Below, piece after piece: positions 1 to 12,148 of a stretch of 64,000 nt of DNA. The notes under the pieces were generated by a model that worked only from the letters and a program-made list of their open reading frames with translations, did no database searches and was not told where the DNA came from. The stretch comes from Stropharia rugosoannulata (lineage: Eukaryota > Basidiomycota > Agaricomycetes > Agaricales > Strophariaceae): NCBI GenBank assembly GCA_028532985.1, contig JANCIK010000008.1:2666001-2730000 (forward strand), given 5' to 3'. The position numbers and the translations under genes were made by a program. How positions within the stretch are numbered: the first letter of the stretch is position 1; the number at the start of each line of letters is the position of its first letter.

Positions 1-2352
1 CGGCTACATGCGGACTCCCTGACAGTCAGGAAACTTGGCGTGCAACTCTGGGGGCAACTAGTCTTGATCTATCCGTCTAGGGATGTACGGATTGTTCTAC
101 TCCAGCATCTCACCAATCTTTCTATCTGCTATTATAACATTGGCGATAACAAACAGGCCTACGCCACATGTCAGAAGTCAATTGACAATATCCTTGAGCA
201 GCTTACCTTTGAAGAATCTCATATATTGCGTGAGCTTCTTGCCCGTAACCTCGCACTACAAGCATCAAGTAATAAATTATCGCCTAACTCTGCATATGAA
301 TTAGCTAGTCGGGCAGTTGGTACGCTGGAGCATGTTCTCCACATACAAGACTCTACTCAGATAGAAGACAGTTTTGTCTCCTCTCGGAACCATGATTCTT
401 TTTACACATACTCAGAAGCCCTCCTCTTCTTGTCCGCACATCAAGAAACAAGAGGATCTCTTGCTGAATCATTAATTACGCGAAAGCGTGCATTACAGGT
501 TGTAAGTGGGCTAGCCAAAGTATATCCATCATCTAGAAGGATCCTTGAAAGGAAAGCGGAGATATTGCAAATTCTGTTTGGCTACAAATACAGTTCGCAC
601 AACTCCCTTGAAGAAATCTGGGCTTATGGGGAGGAGTGTGTGATGATCTTTGAACGTCTTCTGCATGGGAGTGGATCGTTATTCGACCTTAACTCCCTGA
701 CAGGTTCTCTTTTGACATTACAGCAAACATTTCAAATTGCGGGACGACTAGAAAATATGGGAACCGTACATCACAGAATTACTAGTTTCTCAGAGTCAGC
801 TGCTAAACGGTTTCCCGACCTCCAAACGGTGCCGTCCGATAGTGGGGCCAATTACTATTATAATCTTGCATTATCACACGATTTGGTGCAACGTATTCAA
901 GAAGCTATCCAAGCCGTCAGAATCTCTGTTTCTCAATATTCAACTTTGGACTCATTTAACCGCAATGACCGCCATCGTCTGAGGCACATAGACGCATTGT
1001 GTCTTCTCTCGGAACTACTCTCTAAGTCTGGCCAATATGAACTCGCCATTTTTGAAGGCTACAAAGCCATCAAGATGGTTGAAAATGTCACTGGACAACA
1101 AGAGTCCCTGCTATCTGTGAATGCCCACTTGCAAGTTGTGGAGAATATTATGAATGCATTGGAAAATATGCCGCCAGGTACATTGGTGCTCCAACAGACA
1201 GCCGAGATGATGAAACACTTTACGACGATATTCACCCATCCTCTTGGAAAGACAATTGCAGTGCGTACAAAAATTCCTGCGATGTACATTGTGATCTTGG
1301 AAAAGAATGGGATGTTCGATTCAGCCATTAAATACTCTGAAAAGTTCTTCGCTACTTGGGAAGATATGCCTGATTACTGTGCAAGTTCAGACGCTGTGTA
1401 CCCGTACCTTCAATGCTTTGAGGCACTTGCTAAACTTCTGAAGAGACATGGCCTAATAGACACAGCCCTCAAGTACAGTTTACAAGCTGTTCAACTTGCT
1501 CGCAAATGTTCCCATCCCAACAATTCTGTTCTTACTCGACATACGAGCATTACCATTGAATGGAGCCATATATCCCTTTTACTTTATGCATTCCGCTATG
1601 AAGACGCATTGAAAGCCAGCCAAGAACTAGGCCAATCCTATGATGACGATGACAGACTAGAGAGCCCAGAGTTCATGATACATGGTCTGAACTGTCTTCT
1701 TTATGTCTATCTCTACAACCATCTTCCCGGAAAATCAAAAGAAGTAGCTATCAGAGGGCTGAATCTGTGTCAATCTGAAATATCCAAAGGAAAAACGTAC
1801 CCGCACCGCAGCCAGCTATTTTTGTTTCGTATAGGACTGGTAGATGCTCTTCTTGACGAGGGTCATGTCGACGAAGCACTAAATTATTTGAAAGAAGCTG
1901 AAGACGGCTTATCAACTGTATGGCCTTCCGTACTTGATGACTTCAGGTACAATGTTCTAGTCAGAAAGTCGCAGCTCCTCTTTGCCAACAAGGATTACTC
2001 CAAATCGGCTGTTCTAATATTCAAAGTACTCGAAAGTGACAAAAAGGAAGTAGTGACTGACAAGTACATCCTCGCAAGATTGGTTAAGACGCTTCGTTTT
2101 GCCGGTCTTGTCTTCTGCTGCAACGGGGAGCATGAGAGGGGGATCGATTCACTTTCCGAACTAGAAGCTATAATGCAAGAGTACTCAATTCTGCATCCTG
2201 ATTGTGCACACAGAGCTCAGTTTCTTCTTGGTACGGAAACAAAACAAGGAAAATGGGAAGTCATAACACGAATAGCAAGATCAGCTCTAAGTTGCAATCA
2301 TCAGGACAAGATTTTAGATAACAATCTGCATCTGGACCATGTTTTGGATTAG
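1..2352 (+). CDS. TPR-repeat protein, NLR-like family, 3' part (copy A)
   Basis: The reading frame is open from the first base of the window and ends with TAG at 2350-2352, so the 5' end lies outside. About 783 residues are visible, almost all helical and arranged like tetratricopeptide repeats, with recurring pairs such as 'ALKYSLQAVQLARKCSHPN' and 'ALNYLKEAEDGL'. No intron is needed in this part. The protein resembles the gene at 33774-37422, including the ending 'GKWEVI' versus 'GKWDIV' near the C terminus, so the two are paralogs. In Agaricomycetes such TPR arrays form the sensor or scaffold end of NLR-like proteins. No P-loop NTPase is visible here, but the missing N-terminal part could carry one. 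Exact ligand and function are unknown. A tyrosinase gene converges on it from the right. Confidence 0.8.
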   Translation, partial: RLHADSLTVRKLGVQLWGQLVLIYPSRDVRIVLLQHLTNLSICYYNIGDNKQAYATCQKSIDNILEQLTFEESHILRELLARNLALQASSNKLSPNSAYELASRAVGTLEHVLHIQDSTQIEDSFVSSRNHDSFYTYSEALLFLSAHQETRGSLAESLITRKRALQVVSGLAKVYPSSRRILERKAEILQILFGYKYSSHNSLEEIWAYGEECVMIFERLLHGSGSLFDLNSLTGSLLTLQQTFQIAGRLENMGTVHHRITSFSESAAKRFPDLQTVPSDSGANYYYNLALSHDLVQRIQEAIQAVRISVSQYSTLDSFNRNDRHRLRHIDALCLLSELLSKSGQYELAIFEGYKAIKMVENVTGQQESLLSVNAHLQVVENIMNALENMPPGTLVLQQTAEMMKHFTTIFTHPLGKTIAVRTKIPAMYIVILEKNGMFDSAIKYSEKFFATWEDMPDYCASSDAVYPYLQCFEALAKLLKRHGLIDTALKYSLQAVQLARKCSHPNNSVLTRHTSITIEWSHISLLLYAFRYEDALKASQELGQSYDDDDRLESPEFMIHGLNCLLYVYLYNHLPGKSKEVAIRGLNLCQSEISKGKTYPHRSQLFLFRIGLVDALLDEGHVDEALNYLKEAEDGLSTVWPSVLDDFRYNVLVRKSQLLFANKDYSKSAVLIFKVLESDKKEVVTDKYILARLVKTLRFAGLVFCCNGEHERGIDSLSELEAIMQEYSILHPDCAHRAQFLLGTETKQGKWEVITRIARSALSCNHQDKILDNNLHLDHVLD

Positions 2353-3022
2353 GCTAAACGAAGTTTCTGAATGTTCATTGCTACATCTTGGACTACATGG
2401 GTAGAATAAAAGCTGAATGTAATCTCGATAAATATTAACTCGTCAATACGCTATCAATCATAAATATCTTGTTCTCGTAAGGCCGTCTAAATGATCCATT
2501 GAGCTATGCAATATTAATTATTATGATGTACATATGTCGTCAATTGTCGTAAGTATATTTCGTTGAACAAAAGGTCATGATTTTCGTGTTAAAAAGCCCT
2601 ATGTTGGGTAATGAGGACGTAGATACGTTTTCCAAGTAAGTTGACGTATGTACATATTGAATCTTCAAGCTTCAAGCTTCAAGCCTCAACATCTTTTATT
2701 AGACATTAAAGCTCGAGCCTCGCGGTGCATTGGGCAAGTTGGACCAGATGTAAAACTACTACATTGAAACAAGGAAAGACACTGTGTAGACAAAGCCGAC
2801 ATGTATAACAGGAACAACAAGAACTAGTGGCGTTCTCTTTAAATGGTATCAGCGGAGATCTGCATAGGAGATCTGCATAGACTGGTATTCACATTCATAG
2901 GATATAGTGCAACTCGTAAGGGTATCGTAAAACAAATCATACAGGTCGTAAAAGTGGTATCTCCGGCGCCCGAACCACACAAGAAACAACAAAAACTGTA
3001 AGCAAGTGCCCAAACTGGGTCA
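2353..3022. other. Convergent intergenic spacer with short tandem repeats
   Basis: This is AT-rich spacer between the converging 3' ends of the TPR gene and tyrosinase A. It holds a threefold 7-bp repeat (CTTCAAG, 2663-2684) and a 13-bp perfect tandem duplication (GGAGATCTGCATA, 2854-2880). No coding exon is supported. Confidence 0.6.
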
Positions 3023-4690
3023 TCAGACGTAGGTATAGCAGTTCGGCTCGCTCTGGATATCCATAACATCGCGGATGACAGCGGAAGGGCCGAGGGTGTC
3101 CATGACAAGGGGATAACCAAGCGTGGCGTTGTGGAACGGGGGAATGGTGGTCGTGCGTCCCGAGATCTCGTACAAGCGGAAGGGCGTCACCTGTTGCCAG
3201 CGCCACCAGATGCGGTCGAGATTCGCATGGTGAAGGTAGAAAAGCGGGTCTGCGCACACCCACACAAAATTAGATCAGCAGAAGTTGTACAGAGGCACAC
3301 TGAGAGACGACGTACCCCCTGGGCTCGAGTAGAAGTTGCTCATCTCGCCGCCGACCCCGAAGTGGCCGCCGTCGTGTACGCGGAACGAGGGCGTGATCGG
3401 CTGGCCCTCGATCTGAATGCGGAAGTCCTCGAAAGTCGGCTGCGAAGCGATCATGGCGACCATGGTCGAGTTGAGGTACGCCTTGGCCGCCTCCTGCACG
3501 CCGCGTGTGAGGCAGTGGTCGCCGACGTACTTGCCGGGGCCGAGGGGTATCGTGTGGTTCGCGAAGGGACCGTCTCGTACGCAGCCGACGTATTCGCTGG
3601 GGATAATGCGGAAGTCGGCGGGAGGGGTGCTCGAAGGGAGAAAGTACGTCCCGGGGACGCCATTCCCACCAAAACCCGTGTGCGGATCGAACACGGGAGC
3701 GGCGGTGAGGCTGTGCAATGCGATTGAATTTAGTCGGGAGCAATGGTGTGAGGTAGGAAATCATTTGCATACGGTTTTGATGAGTCTGAGTCAATGGACC
3801 AGTCCCAATATCTGCAGCATACGGGTTTGTCACTGTCAGATTTTTGGTGGTGGCGGTGAGGGACTCACGGTACTCCTCCTTGATAACCACACTTGTTGCG
3901 GAGGTCGTCTTCGAACAATTTCACGTATTGTCGGTGCCAGGGAAGGAATTGTCCCTGCAAAAAAAAATTGAGGGATAGAATAGTATGTGGGCTTGCTACT
4001 CACTACGTAGTGAACGAAGTCTGCCTGTTGAATATGAAGCGCTTGGAACTCATCGTAGCGCGACTTTGCCTGTGGAATGACTGGCTTGTCCGCAGGTGTC
4101 GCCTGAAGGCATTTGACTGCTTTGATGTACCTTGCCTTGTCGGCATTAGACAGTGCACGCCTGAATTTTTCATATGTCAAAGCTGAAATCATACTGATGA
4201 GGGACACGCACCATTCCCGACGTTGACGAAGCTTGGAGCAAGCTGATTTACTGGTTTGAGGGGCGACGGGAGTTTTAGAGGAGGAGGCTGCTGTCTGACC
4301 AAACACCCTGGTCGCCGTACCTCCCTTGTTGGGTGCAGAGGAAGAACTGGATGTTATTTGTTGAGATAAAGGCCGTGTCGCAGAACCCACCCTGGAGGAT
4401 GAGGACGACCCCTTCAATAGCGTATTTTGAAAAGACACCCAAGTTGTCCCACTTGTACTGCGAAATGAGGAAGTGGAGGCCGATATCGACGCTAAATATT
4501 GAGAAGATACGGTGGTGATACTAGCAGTAGATGCAGAGATGGTATCGGAGGATGATTCCAGTTCAGATATCTGGACAGGGTCGACCCCAAGTTTTATAAT
4601 AGGTCCCGGACGAGCAGCTACTACTGCAGGTGCAATTAGAGAGCTAGTAAACGCAAAGAACGCGAAAGTGATAATTGTCCGCGAAGGCAT
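3023..4690 (-). CDS. Secreted tyrosinase with Ser/Thr-rich N-terminal region (copy A)
   Basis: This is a type-3 dicopper oxidase that would oxidise phenols to quinones (melanin or phenol chemistry). Six exons join in frame: 4690-4212, 4160-4004, 3954-3869, 3811-3773, 3710-3316 and 3249-3023, giving 460 aa. The chosen ATG starts a signal peptide (MPSRTIITFAFFAF...); an upstream in-frame ATG at 4756 would put the hydrophobic stretch inside the protein. About 130 Ser/Thr-rich residues follow. The catalytic domain shows a CuA region (His in 'DFVH', then 'FLPWHRQYV') and a CuB region ('HDGGH' and 'FYLHHANLDR'). It ends at 'CYTYV' with no C-terminal shielding domain. It is a paralog of 40522-41876, which has the same intron positions where I checked but lacks the Ser/Thr stretch. 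Confidence 0.9.
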
Positions 4691-5949
4691 CGTCAGCCTC
4701 TGCAGTGAGTCGTTGAGAAAGGTCCTAGCCATTGATACGAGAAAATGGTATCGCATTTAAATATAGTGCTTACCAGAAACGCGGCGTCTAGTCGTCGATA
4801 ATATACTCGCCGCATTGTGCCATTGAGTATGCAGCGTTGGACGGGACACGGCTACAAGTAGCTGCATTGTGAACAAGACCACATCAGAACTACTAACGTG
4901 GTGCAGCGTCGAAATATTGAGCCGATAGGATGGAAACCTGCTGTAGCTGGCCAATTCCGAATAACGATTTTAATAAGTCCTAGATTATGTACATCTCCGT
5001 TTGCATGTGGAAAGATCGAAAATTTCCAACATAAGACTGCACAAATGAGCCTCTAAAATCAAAAAAGAGTGAATCAATATATTAAATTACGAAGGTAAAA
5101 TTGTTCCAAGTAACTCACTGGTCATAAATAAAGCTATAAGGATAAATCCTATTCGCGCCCATACAAGAAGCTGCAACGTTCATCGGGAGTTCGCAGCCAC
5201 GTCTAGAGGTGCCTTCATCTTCAGGCTTCAATCAGGCCCTGAAGAACAGATCAATGTATAACAGCTTATGAAGCACTCAAGAATCTTTATTAAAGATTTA
5301 TCCTGTACCCGTCAAACAGGGCTTAAGAAGGTTATAGTAGATGATGTGTGTGAACATAAAGAAAAACAGTGAGAATCTGCTGGCAGTCGGTGAAAGGAAC
5401 TTGTAAAGTGACGGTTATTGAACGGTTCTGTGATGGTCACTGAGATAAAGACAGAGTTAGAGAGGCGGAGATCTGCAGCACTAAAGAGTAAGACCCGTAT
5501 GTAGTTCTACCTGAGTGTATCTGAGTCTCTTGAGGCCTTGAAGCAGGACTGCAGGACTCTGACAGACGTTCAGGAGCCAAGACAGCTGACTGGCTGAGTC
5601 ATGCTTGGTATTAATTGTTTACAAGGGATCAAACAAAGTGGGGCAAACAACCGCCTTGAGGCCAGAGCAAGCAGATCGCCCGAACCCTTCTCCCAACCTT
5701 CTCCTTCCTATCTCCCATCCCCTTTGTTCCCTTCTCAGCTGCGGCTCGGATCCCTGCACTTGCACCTTACTTCATAAACTCCGATTCTCCTGTGTACTAC
5801 ACTTATTTCAGCACTAAGCGTCGAAACTTGATTGAAACTTGACTGGATCACAACTTATAAACACGCGACCCTAGTTGCCCCACCTTTGCCGCGAGGCCCA
5901 TAACCATTCCTACACATAACGAACACACCGACGACTAGGATATATAAAC
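4691..5949. promoter_or_regulatory. Divergent intergenic region between tyrosinase A and RAD6
   Basis: This 1.26-kb spacer separates two divergently transcribed genes and must hold both promoters. The stretch before the RAD6 start is pyrimidine-rich (about 5690-5800), and TATATAAA lies immediately before its ATG. No further coding exon is supported. Confidence 0.5.
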
Positions 5950-6597
5950 ATGGTGAGTTTCAGGCCACTGTGCCGTCGGTGTGGACCTCTGGGCTCACAT
6001 GGCACCTGCACACAACAGTCTACGAACTGCAAGAAGCGCCTCATCCGAGATTTCAAGAGACTCTCGTCCGACCCGCCAGGCGGGATTTCGGGCAGCCCGC
6101 TGCCTGACAATATCATGCTATGGAACGCCGTTATCTTTGGCCCAGGTGCGTCTGCTCTGTCTAGACCTGTCTACTGGTAACTGACGCTACCATACTTGCT
6201 GTGCGCAGGTGATACGCCATTCGAGGACGGCACCTTCAAACTCCTGTTGACGTTCGACGAGTCATATCCCAACAAACCGCCCACCGTCAAGTTTCTCTCC
6301 CGAATGTTCCACCCCAACGTTTATGCAAACGGCGAGCTTTGTCTGGACATCCTCCAGAACCGCTGGTCGCCAACATATGACGTCGCCGCCATTCTGACCA
6401 GCATACAAAGTCTCCTGCATGACCCCAACCCCAACTCGCCTGCCAACGCCGAGGCTGCGCAATTGTACAGGGAGAACATGAAGGAGTACGTGCGGCGAGT
6501 CAAAGTGACTGTTGAGGAAAGCTGGCTCGATCCTGAAGAAAACGCTATGGATACAGAGCCTTCTGCGAATACAGCGGGGAATGAAGGATCTGAGTAG
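5950..6597 (+). CDS. UBC2: E2 ubiquitin-conjugating enzyme RAD6/UBC2
   Basis: This E2 enzyme ubiquitinates histone H2B and PCNA together with Bre1- or Rad18-type E3 ligases, acting in chromatin control and post-replication repair. There are three exons. The first is only the ATG (5950-5952), followed by GTGAGT; the others are 6019-6145 and 6209-6597. The product is 172 aa, the same length as yeast Rad6. It shows the RAD6 N-terminal 'RLIRDFKRL', '[15 protein letters not shown]', '[10 protein letters not shown]', the HPN motif in 'MFHPNVY', and the catalytic cysteine in '[14 protein letters not shown]'. The C-terminal tail is moderately acidic ([11 protein letters not shown]), as in fungal Rad6. 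An ATG-only first exon explains why the start is easily missed. Confidence 0.95.
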
Positions 6598-7322
6598 ACG
6601 GAGTTAGAGAGGCGGACGCAGAAAGGAGGAATGGATTGTTTCAATGCACTGTGATCTTTTCTCCTGGTGTGGACTATCTGTACATTTAACATGATTATTA
6701 CTTACCTGTCCTAATTTCATTGTACCACTTTGTACTTTTCAGATATTCCGTGGTACAGTCAGCGACAATCTGGTCTCCGTCTTCCTACTAGGCGACTGGA
6801 ATCTCTTTGATCTCTACAAAGGCAACGTCGTACAATGCGCGAGGTCCACCCAGAGAGTGGTACTCGACCTGGGAAAAGCGTTATAGCATTGCCCGGTCCT
6901 GTCCTACACTTCCCTGAATTGTCCAGTATCGTTCTTGTTCTATTATTAGGCGCTTGAATTCAATCAGGATCCATGAAATTGCGAAAGGAAGATGTCTCTA
7001 TCGGTCTTTCAAAATAACATGTGGCCCGACGAGTGCGGTAGCTTGGTTGAACATTTTGGAAAGCAACTGTAATATTCTAATAACAATTCCTCGCCAAAGC
7101 ACAGTGCGATTCGATCCTTGTCCGTTCAAAAAGGAAATGAAACGAAGGGCTGTCACTCTATCTGAATGAGCTGCGTAGCAGGTAGCAATTCTTTATCATG
7201 CAATGCAACTAAAATACCACTGATGCGGGCTGCGAAACGATCAGGCTGGCCGGTATATAAGGTCATGGTATGCATCGGAAGGTTATGCAAATTGCGCCCC
7301 ATTGCATCGAAGGAGTGTCAGC
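6598..7322. other. Intergenic spacer
   Basis: This holds the RAD6 3' end and the presumed promoter of the DUF6534 gene. Short open frames here have no protein-like features. I see no gene or clear repeat. Confidence 0.4.
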
Positions 7323-8698
7323 ATGTCTGTAGACTCGGTCGGTTTATCTGGCACCGTCTCTCTCGAGGCATCAGTCATTGTGAGTGTCAGAATGATAGTT
7401 CGTAAGTGAATTTTCTTATTGGCGGCGCAACGGAAAGCTGTTTGCAGCCAGTGCGCTCTGGCTGCTTTACGGAGTGCTGGTGGTCCAAATCTGTGCGTGC
7501 AAAAGTGCTTATTACAGTGCTTGTCGTGTAATCTGACGCAGAAGATATTTACAAGATTTATATTTTATGTCCTTTCCCAATGACTTCTGGCTCGTCAAAA
7601 TTATGGTGTCAGTCATAACAGCCCTTGACACCTTCCTTACGATCTTCCTCACCAAACTCGTATTCGCAAACTTTACGAGTTCGTATGGTGCCCCATTGGC
7701 AAATCAAGATGTGGGCAACTGGTTCTCCCTCACATTGGTTTTTGGTCTCGGTAAAACTGCAGCGCATCTACCTCCGAGTCGGTCGGTAATACTCACCGGT
7801 TTGGCTGCGCAGTGGAATTTATGGTGCATATGTACTACGACTATCGGATAGCAGTGTTCACCCGATCAAGACTTGCTGCCGTTAGCGTCTTCTTAGTATG
7901 TCAACGATATCTTCATCGCGCACGTTTTCTTGCGTCCTGACAATCACTTTGTGACTTGCTCGTATGCAACAAGTTTGCGCTGTTCCAGCTGGGAACATCT
8001 ATTACGTTGGTAGTACGAGTCAGCAAGGCACGGATCCTCAGCGATATTTTGAATACAGTGAACTTCGTTGCTCTGACTATTGTGAGTCATGTTACCTGTG
8101 GGGGACTCCAATTCAAGTTGATAACGTTGTCGCTACGCTTCTGTTAGGCATGGGGCGGAAGCAGCATTACATGCGATACAGTCATTGCGGCTGTTATGAT
8201 CTACCACGTACGTGCGGCAGTCGCTTGAACAGCGTCCTAATATTGAGATTCACCCCTAATACGTGAATCCATTTACTGCTCAGTTGAAGAAAAGGGATAA
8301 CGGGATCAAACAGACACATACTATCATAGGAAGACTTATAAGATTGACCATCACTACGGGATTACTTACAGGTAGGAGCGTGTGCTTCCTCGAGCCAAGT
8401 TGTATTGTACGAGTGACCGCATCCCCCAGCGTCGTGGTCCATCGTCACTCTACTTCTCGTAGTGTGCATCCCAGGCCGCCCCCCGTACTACCAGGCGGCG
8501 TCCCTTATTCTAACGAAGATGTACCCCATTTCCGTGATCGCGTCGCTAAACAGCAGGGTCAAGGTCGTATCGAATGCCACTGGCGGACCACCGCACTGGA
8601 ACGAGTCGGCGCGCACGCACGTTACCTTTTCCGAACTCAGGAATCATAGCGGTCTGGTATTTTTCAGAGACGAAGGTTCTAGATTAAGCTTGCCGTAG
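7323..8698 (+). CDS. DUF6534-type multi-pass membrane protein (copy A)
   Basis: Eight exons join in frame: 7323-7379, 7438-7496, 7542-7750, 7813-7895, 7974-8081, 8148-8207, 8284-8371 and 8430-8698, giving 310 aa. The 5' splice site of exon 2 is the least certain. The product has about seven hydrophobic segments, e.g. 'LFAASALWLLYGVLVVQI' and 'WSIVTLLLVVCIPG'. Features typical of the Agaricomycete DUF6534 family are present: 'TALDTFLTIF' in helix 3, 'CDTVIAAVMIYH' in a later helix, a cytosolic 'RLIRLTITTGLLT' motif and the C-terminal 'VIASLNSRVKV'. The biochemical function of the family is unknown; it is expected in a cell membrane. The closest relative here is 38127-39308. A tyrosinase gene lies nearby in both cases. 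Confidence 0.8.
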
Positions 8699-11600
8699 AA
8701 GATTGGAAGTTTCTGGTAAATCCGCGCAAAGTTCCAGTTCACTGTGTTCATCTGTACTTCACGGTGCATGTGCTCCAGCACTTTCGGTGTGGTTGGCTTT
8801 AGTTCACGTTGGAGAAACCAGCGACGCGTCAGCTGCGCCCCTGTGCCTCGGCTCGTGTAGAACTGTAGATCCCTCCTCCCTTTGAGTCTTTGATGATAGT
8901 GGACGTCATTGACATTGATCTACTGCATTTCATCATTATTACATACAACCCTGACTCAATAGCACTTCCGAAAGTCAATTTAGGCGCCGGCCGAGGACCT
9001 TCAATTACGTAATGGCAATGCGAGGTGTGCATTGCGGTCAACTCTCGAAGTCGGAAGTCTTTAAATCGTATCTCCTTGTTTTTCGTTATACAGGGTGATC
9101 CCACAAATCCGCGATGCGCTGTGCAAGTAAGTTTCATCGTGCTTATGATGTACACCGCCCGGGCCTGTGGCAATAATCGCGCTGGGAGCGCCAGCGTGCA
9201 GCCTGCGCTTGGGCATTCGAGCATGGGCACTGCTCAGTGCTGCGTCGGCGTTAGCACTGCTGTCTGGTACGCTGTGCGGGTGGGAACTGTATCTCCCTGC
9301 AGTGCAGCGCACACGGCGCAGCTAGGAAGTAGCGGTGCCCCTTTTGATTCGTGAACCTTCTGACACACGGATAACGACTGGAAGCAGAGCCGTTGCGCAG
9401 CACTCTCGCCCCCTAAGTGTGATGAGTGATGTCAATATTTGTGTATGCCTGTGTGCGTATGTACCAGCGCAGCGGCCGGATGGTGAGGTATCATACGCAC
9501 TTGGCGGGTTCACGCTCTTTGATAAATCATTACTGGTCTGATGGACAGACGGACTTGGATAGTAGCTATGTAATAGCTATAGCGAACTACATATCATAGA
9601 TCGATATCCGCGTCATTCAAAATTTATTACTCGAGCGTTTGCGCCGAAGTGCCCGACTGGCAATAAATCATTCTCACTATGTATATACCTACATAATACG
9701 ATAGGTTATAAATGTGCATGAGCATATCTGTCATCAGGCCAGCATTTATTGAGTAGATAAATTTATCGGCCGTCGAAGGCTCAGCGGCTTGACGGCGAAC
9801 TGTCCGTAATACGGTACCTCCTGCAGTGGGATCATAGCTAGCATGATAGGGGTCTGCGGGGGCACTGTGGTAGCCCCACGGTCGTCGATATGAAACGGGC
9901 ATCAGGCCTCAGGAGTCCTCCGTCGAACGACTTGGGGATGAAGAAGGGATGCAATTTCTAGTACATATCATGTATCAACAACGAACATCAACCATATTTC
10001 ACCTTACCAGACATAAGAACATGATTACAATTTACAAGTTCATCAGAGCGTTCTTCCATCGACCTTCCATCATTTTCGCTCTATCACGGCACGATACGGG
10101 CGGTGGATATACCCCACGCGTCCCCCGCGCTGGTGTCGAATTTTGCAATATTGCATTCGCGTGGGCACATTGCATCCTGGAGACGAGTAGATGGCACGCC
10201 ATTGTATGATACGTGCCGCGCCGCTATCCCCCGACTTAGGAGTCCGAGACGAGGTTTCGGAAAGAAGGCAGCCTTGTCAAGGCCTGCAGGCTGCAAGGAG
10301 ATTTAGACACGCGCACGCATTAGATTACTCATGCCTACCTCAAAGGCGTGACCGCTCCTTACTCTTCCATGCTTACTGCGTCTACCGCGCCCCGCTGTGG
10401 CATGACATGTGTAAAGAATATTGGGAGGTTACATAGCAGGGACGTGACTACGATTATATTATTTAGCTGAACAGATGAGCGCGCGAGGAACTCGCTGGGC
10501 ACCGGCACGGTAGTAGGCGTTGGTGAGGCCGGTTAGGGGTGCACCTTGGGGGGTATTTTTCTGCAAAGGTCGGACGTCGAATATGCAATATGTCAAGCGC
10601 TATTGGGGGGTCTGATCGTCGGGCGTTTCTTTCGCCATGCTATATACCTACTTGGAATTTGTAATTCAGTCCTTCCACCGACTGGTATATAAGCGGGGCG
10701 AGCCCCCGAAGGTACATCCCTGTTAATAACATGTCTGTCAGGCAGGTCCAAAGAAGAGTACAGAAATCCAGAGTAGTTCACTCAACGCTGTAGAGAAGCG
10801 TACAATACAAAACGGCGACGGAGCGCAGCGCGCAGTTGGGCCTAAGCGTAGCTCTAGCGACGGCGGTGCCGTCCTCGCCGCTCGGGCTGGCCATGCTCCA
10901 TGCGCCGTATGCTTCCGGTATGCGATGATGTCATAGCTGAGGCCGAGCGGAGGCAACGAGCTACACGCGCGAGTTGCGTGCGCGGTGCACGCGGGACGGC
11001 CACGGCGTTGCGGGTTATGGATGTAGAGTCTTGTAGAGTACGCTCTTTACTTTAGAAGTAATATGATCTTTGGGTCAAAGGTTTACATTGGTTTACATGC
11101 ACACATAATCCCTGGACGGGACGGCGATTACGCTTTACCATACTGACAAGCGACCGCTGGTTTCGTCCGTGGCCGTGGCCGGGACAGACCCCCTGTAAGC
11201 TGTATTTTTCCCGCTGGGAACCCGCTCGCAGGGGTCGCACGGGCACTCTGAGAAGCTGGAACATATCTAATGGAAAAGCTGGGTGATACAACATAGGTGA
11301 TACTTAAAGCAGTGATGTAACTGGTGATAAACATTGTACTGGACAAAACGGACGACCATCATCAGCCCACGCACCCCTGCCACTTCCCTCGCTGCCAAAG
11401 CGTGAGTCCACGGCGCACGCTCGCCAACGGACTCCGGTAGCTGACACGGTGCTGAACTATCACGATAGCGGCAGTGATATCACCCCTCGACGCGCGAGGC
11501 TGTGGAAAATCAGAAAAGTCGAACATGTATCAATCATTTTCGAGTGCGTGGTTCGAAAGTCAAGTTATCGCCGGTATTACCAGGCCGATGGAAGTATAGT

Positions 11601-12076
11601 GCGTGTGGGTGTGGGTAAGTCTGGGTAAGTACGTAGGGGCGTATCAAAGGGTATCAGTCAAGTATCAGTACGTAAGTACGTATGTATGTACATTGAACAT
11701 ACTGGGTAAGTACATAGGGATCAAAGTTAATATAATATAAGTATCAGTGTCGATGACAGGGCGGCTGACGGCGATGGTGACGGCGACGGGATAATGTTGA
11801 CGCATCACCGTCGTCGTCGTCGCAACGGCGCCGCCGTGCTAAACTTAGAGCCTGGTTTGTCGTGCAACGGCGGGAGTACCTAAATTTAGCCTAGCGTGGA
11901 TAATTGGAAATGCGGGCGTTCTGATTTGATTTCGCAGTCTCGGACATATCATATCATAGCAGATGCCTGTAAGTAGGCTATATGTTAAGTCGTAAATCCA
12001 CTAGGAAGTCGACTTCCAAGTTCCCTGCCTGTTCTTTTCTTATGTTCTATGCTACAGTTTTTGTTCAACTTTGAAT

Positions 12077-12148
12077 GTTCTGTTCTGTTCTGTTCTGTTC
12101 CGCATTTTGTTCTGTTCTGTTCTGTTCGATCCTGTTCTGTTTGATTCT
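12077..12148. repeat. Imperfect (TTCTG)n microsatellite
   Basis: This is a pentanucleotide tract of TTCTG units, interrupted once by CGCATTTTG and ending in degenerate units. It lies in non-coding sequence. Confidence 0.9.

Noticed and set aside
3131..3971. Long open frames on the + strand over tyrosinase A
   Set aside because: They are antisense to conserved tyrosinase exons and cross its intron borders; no family features.
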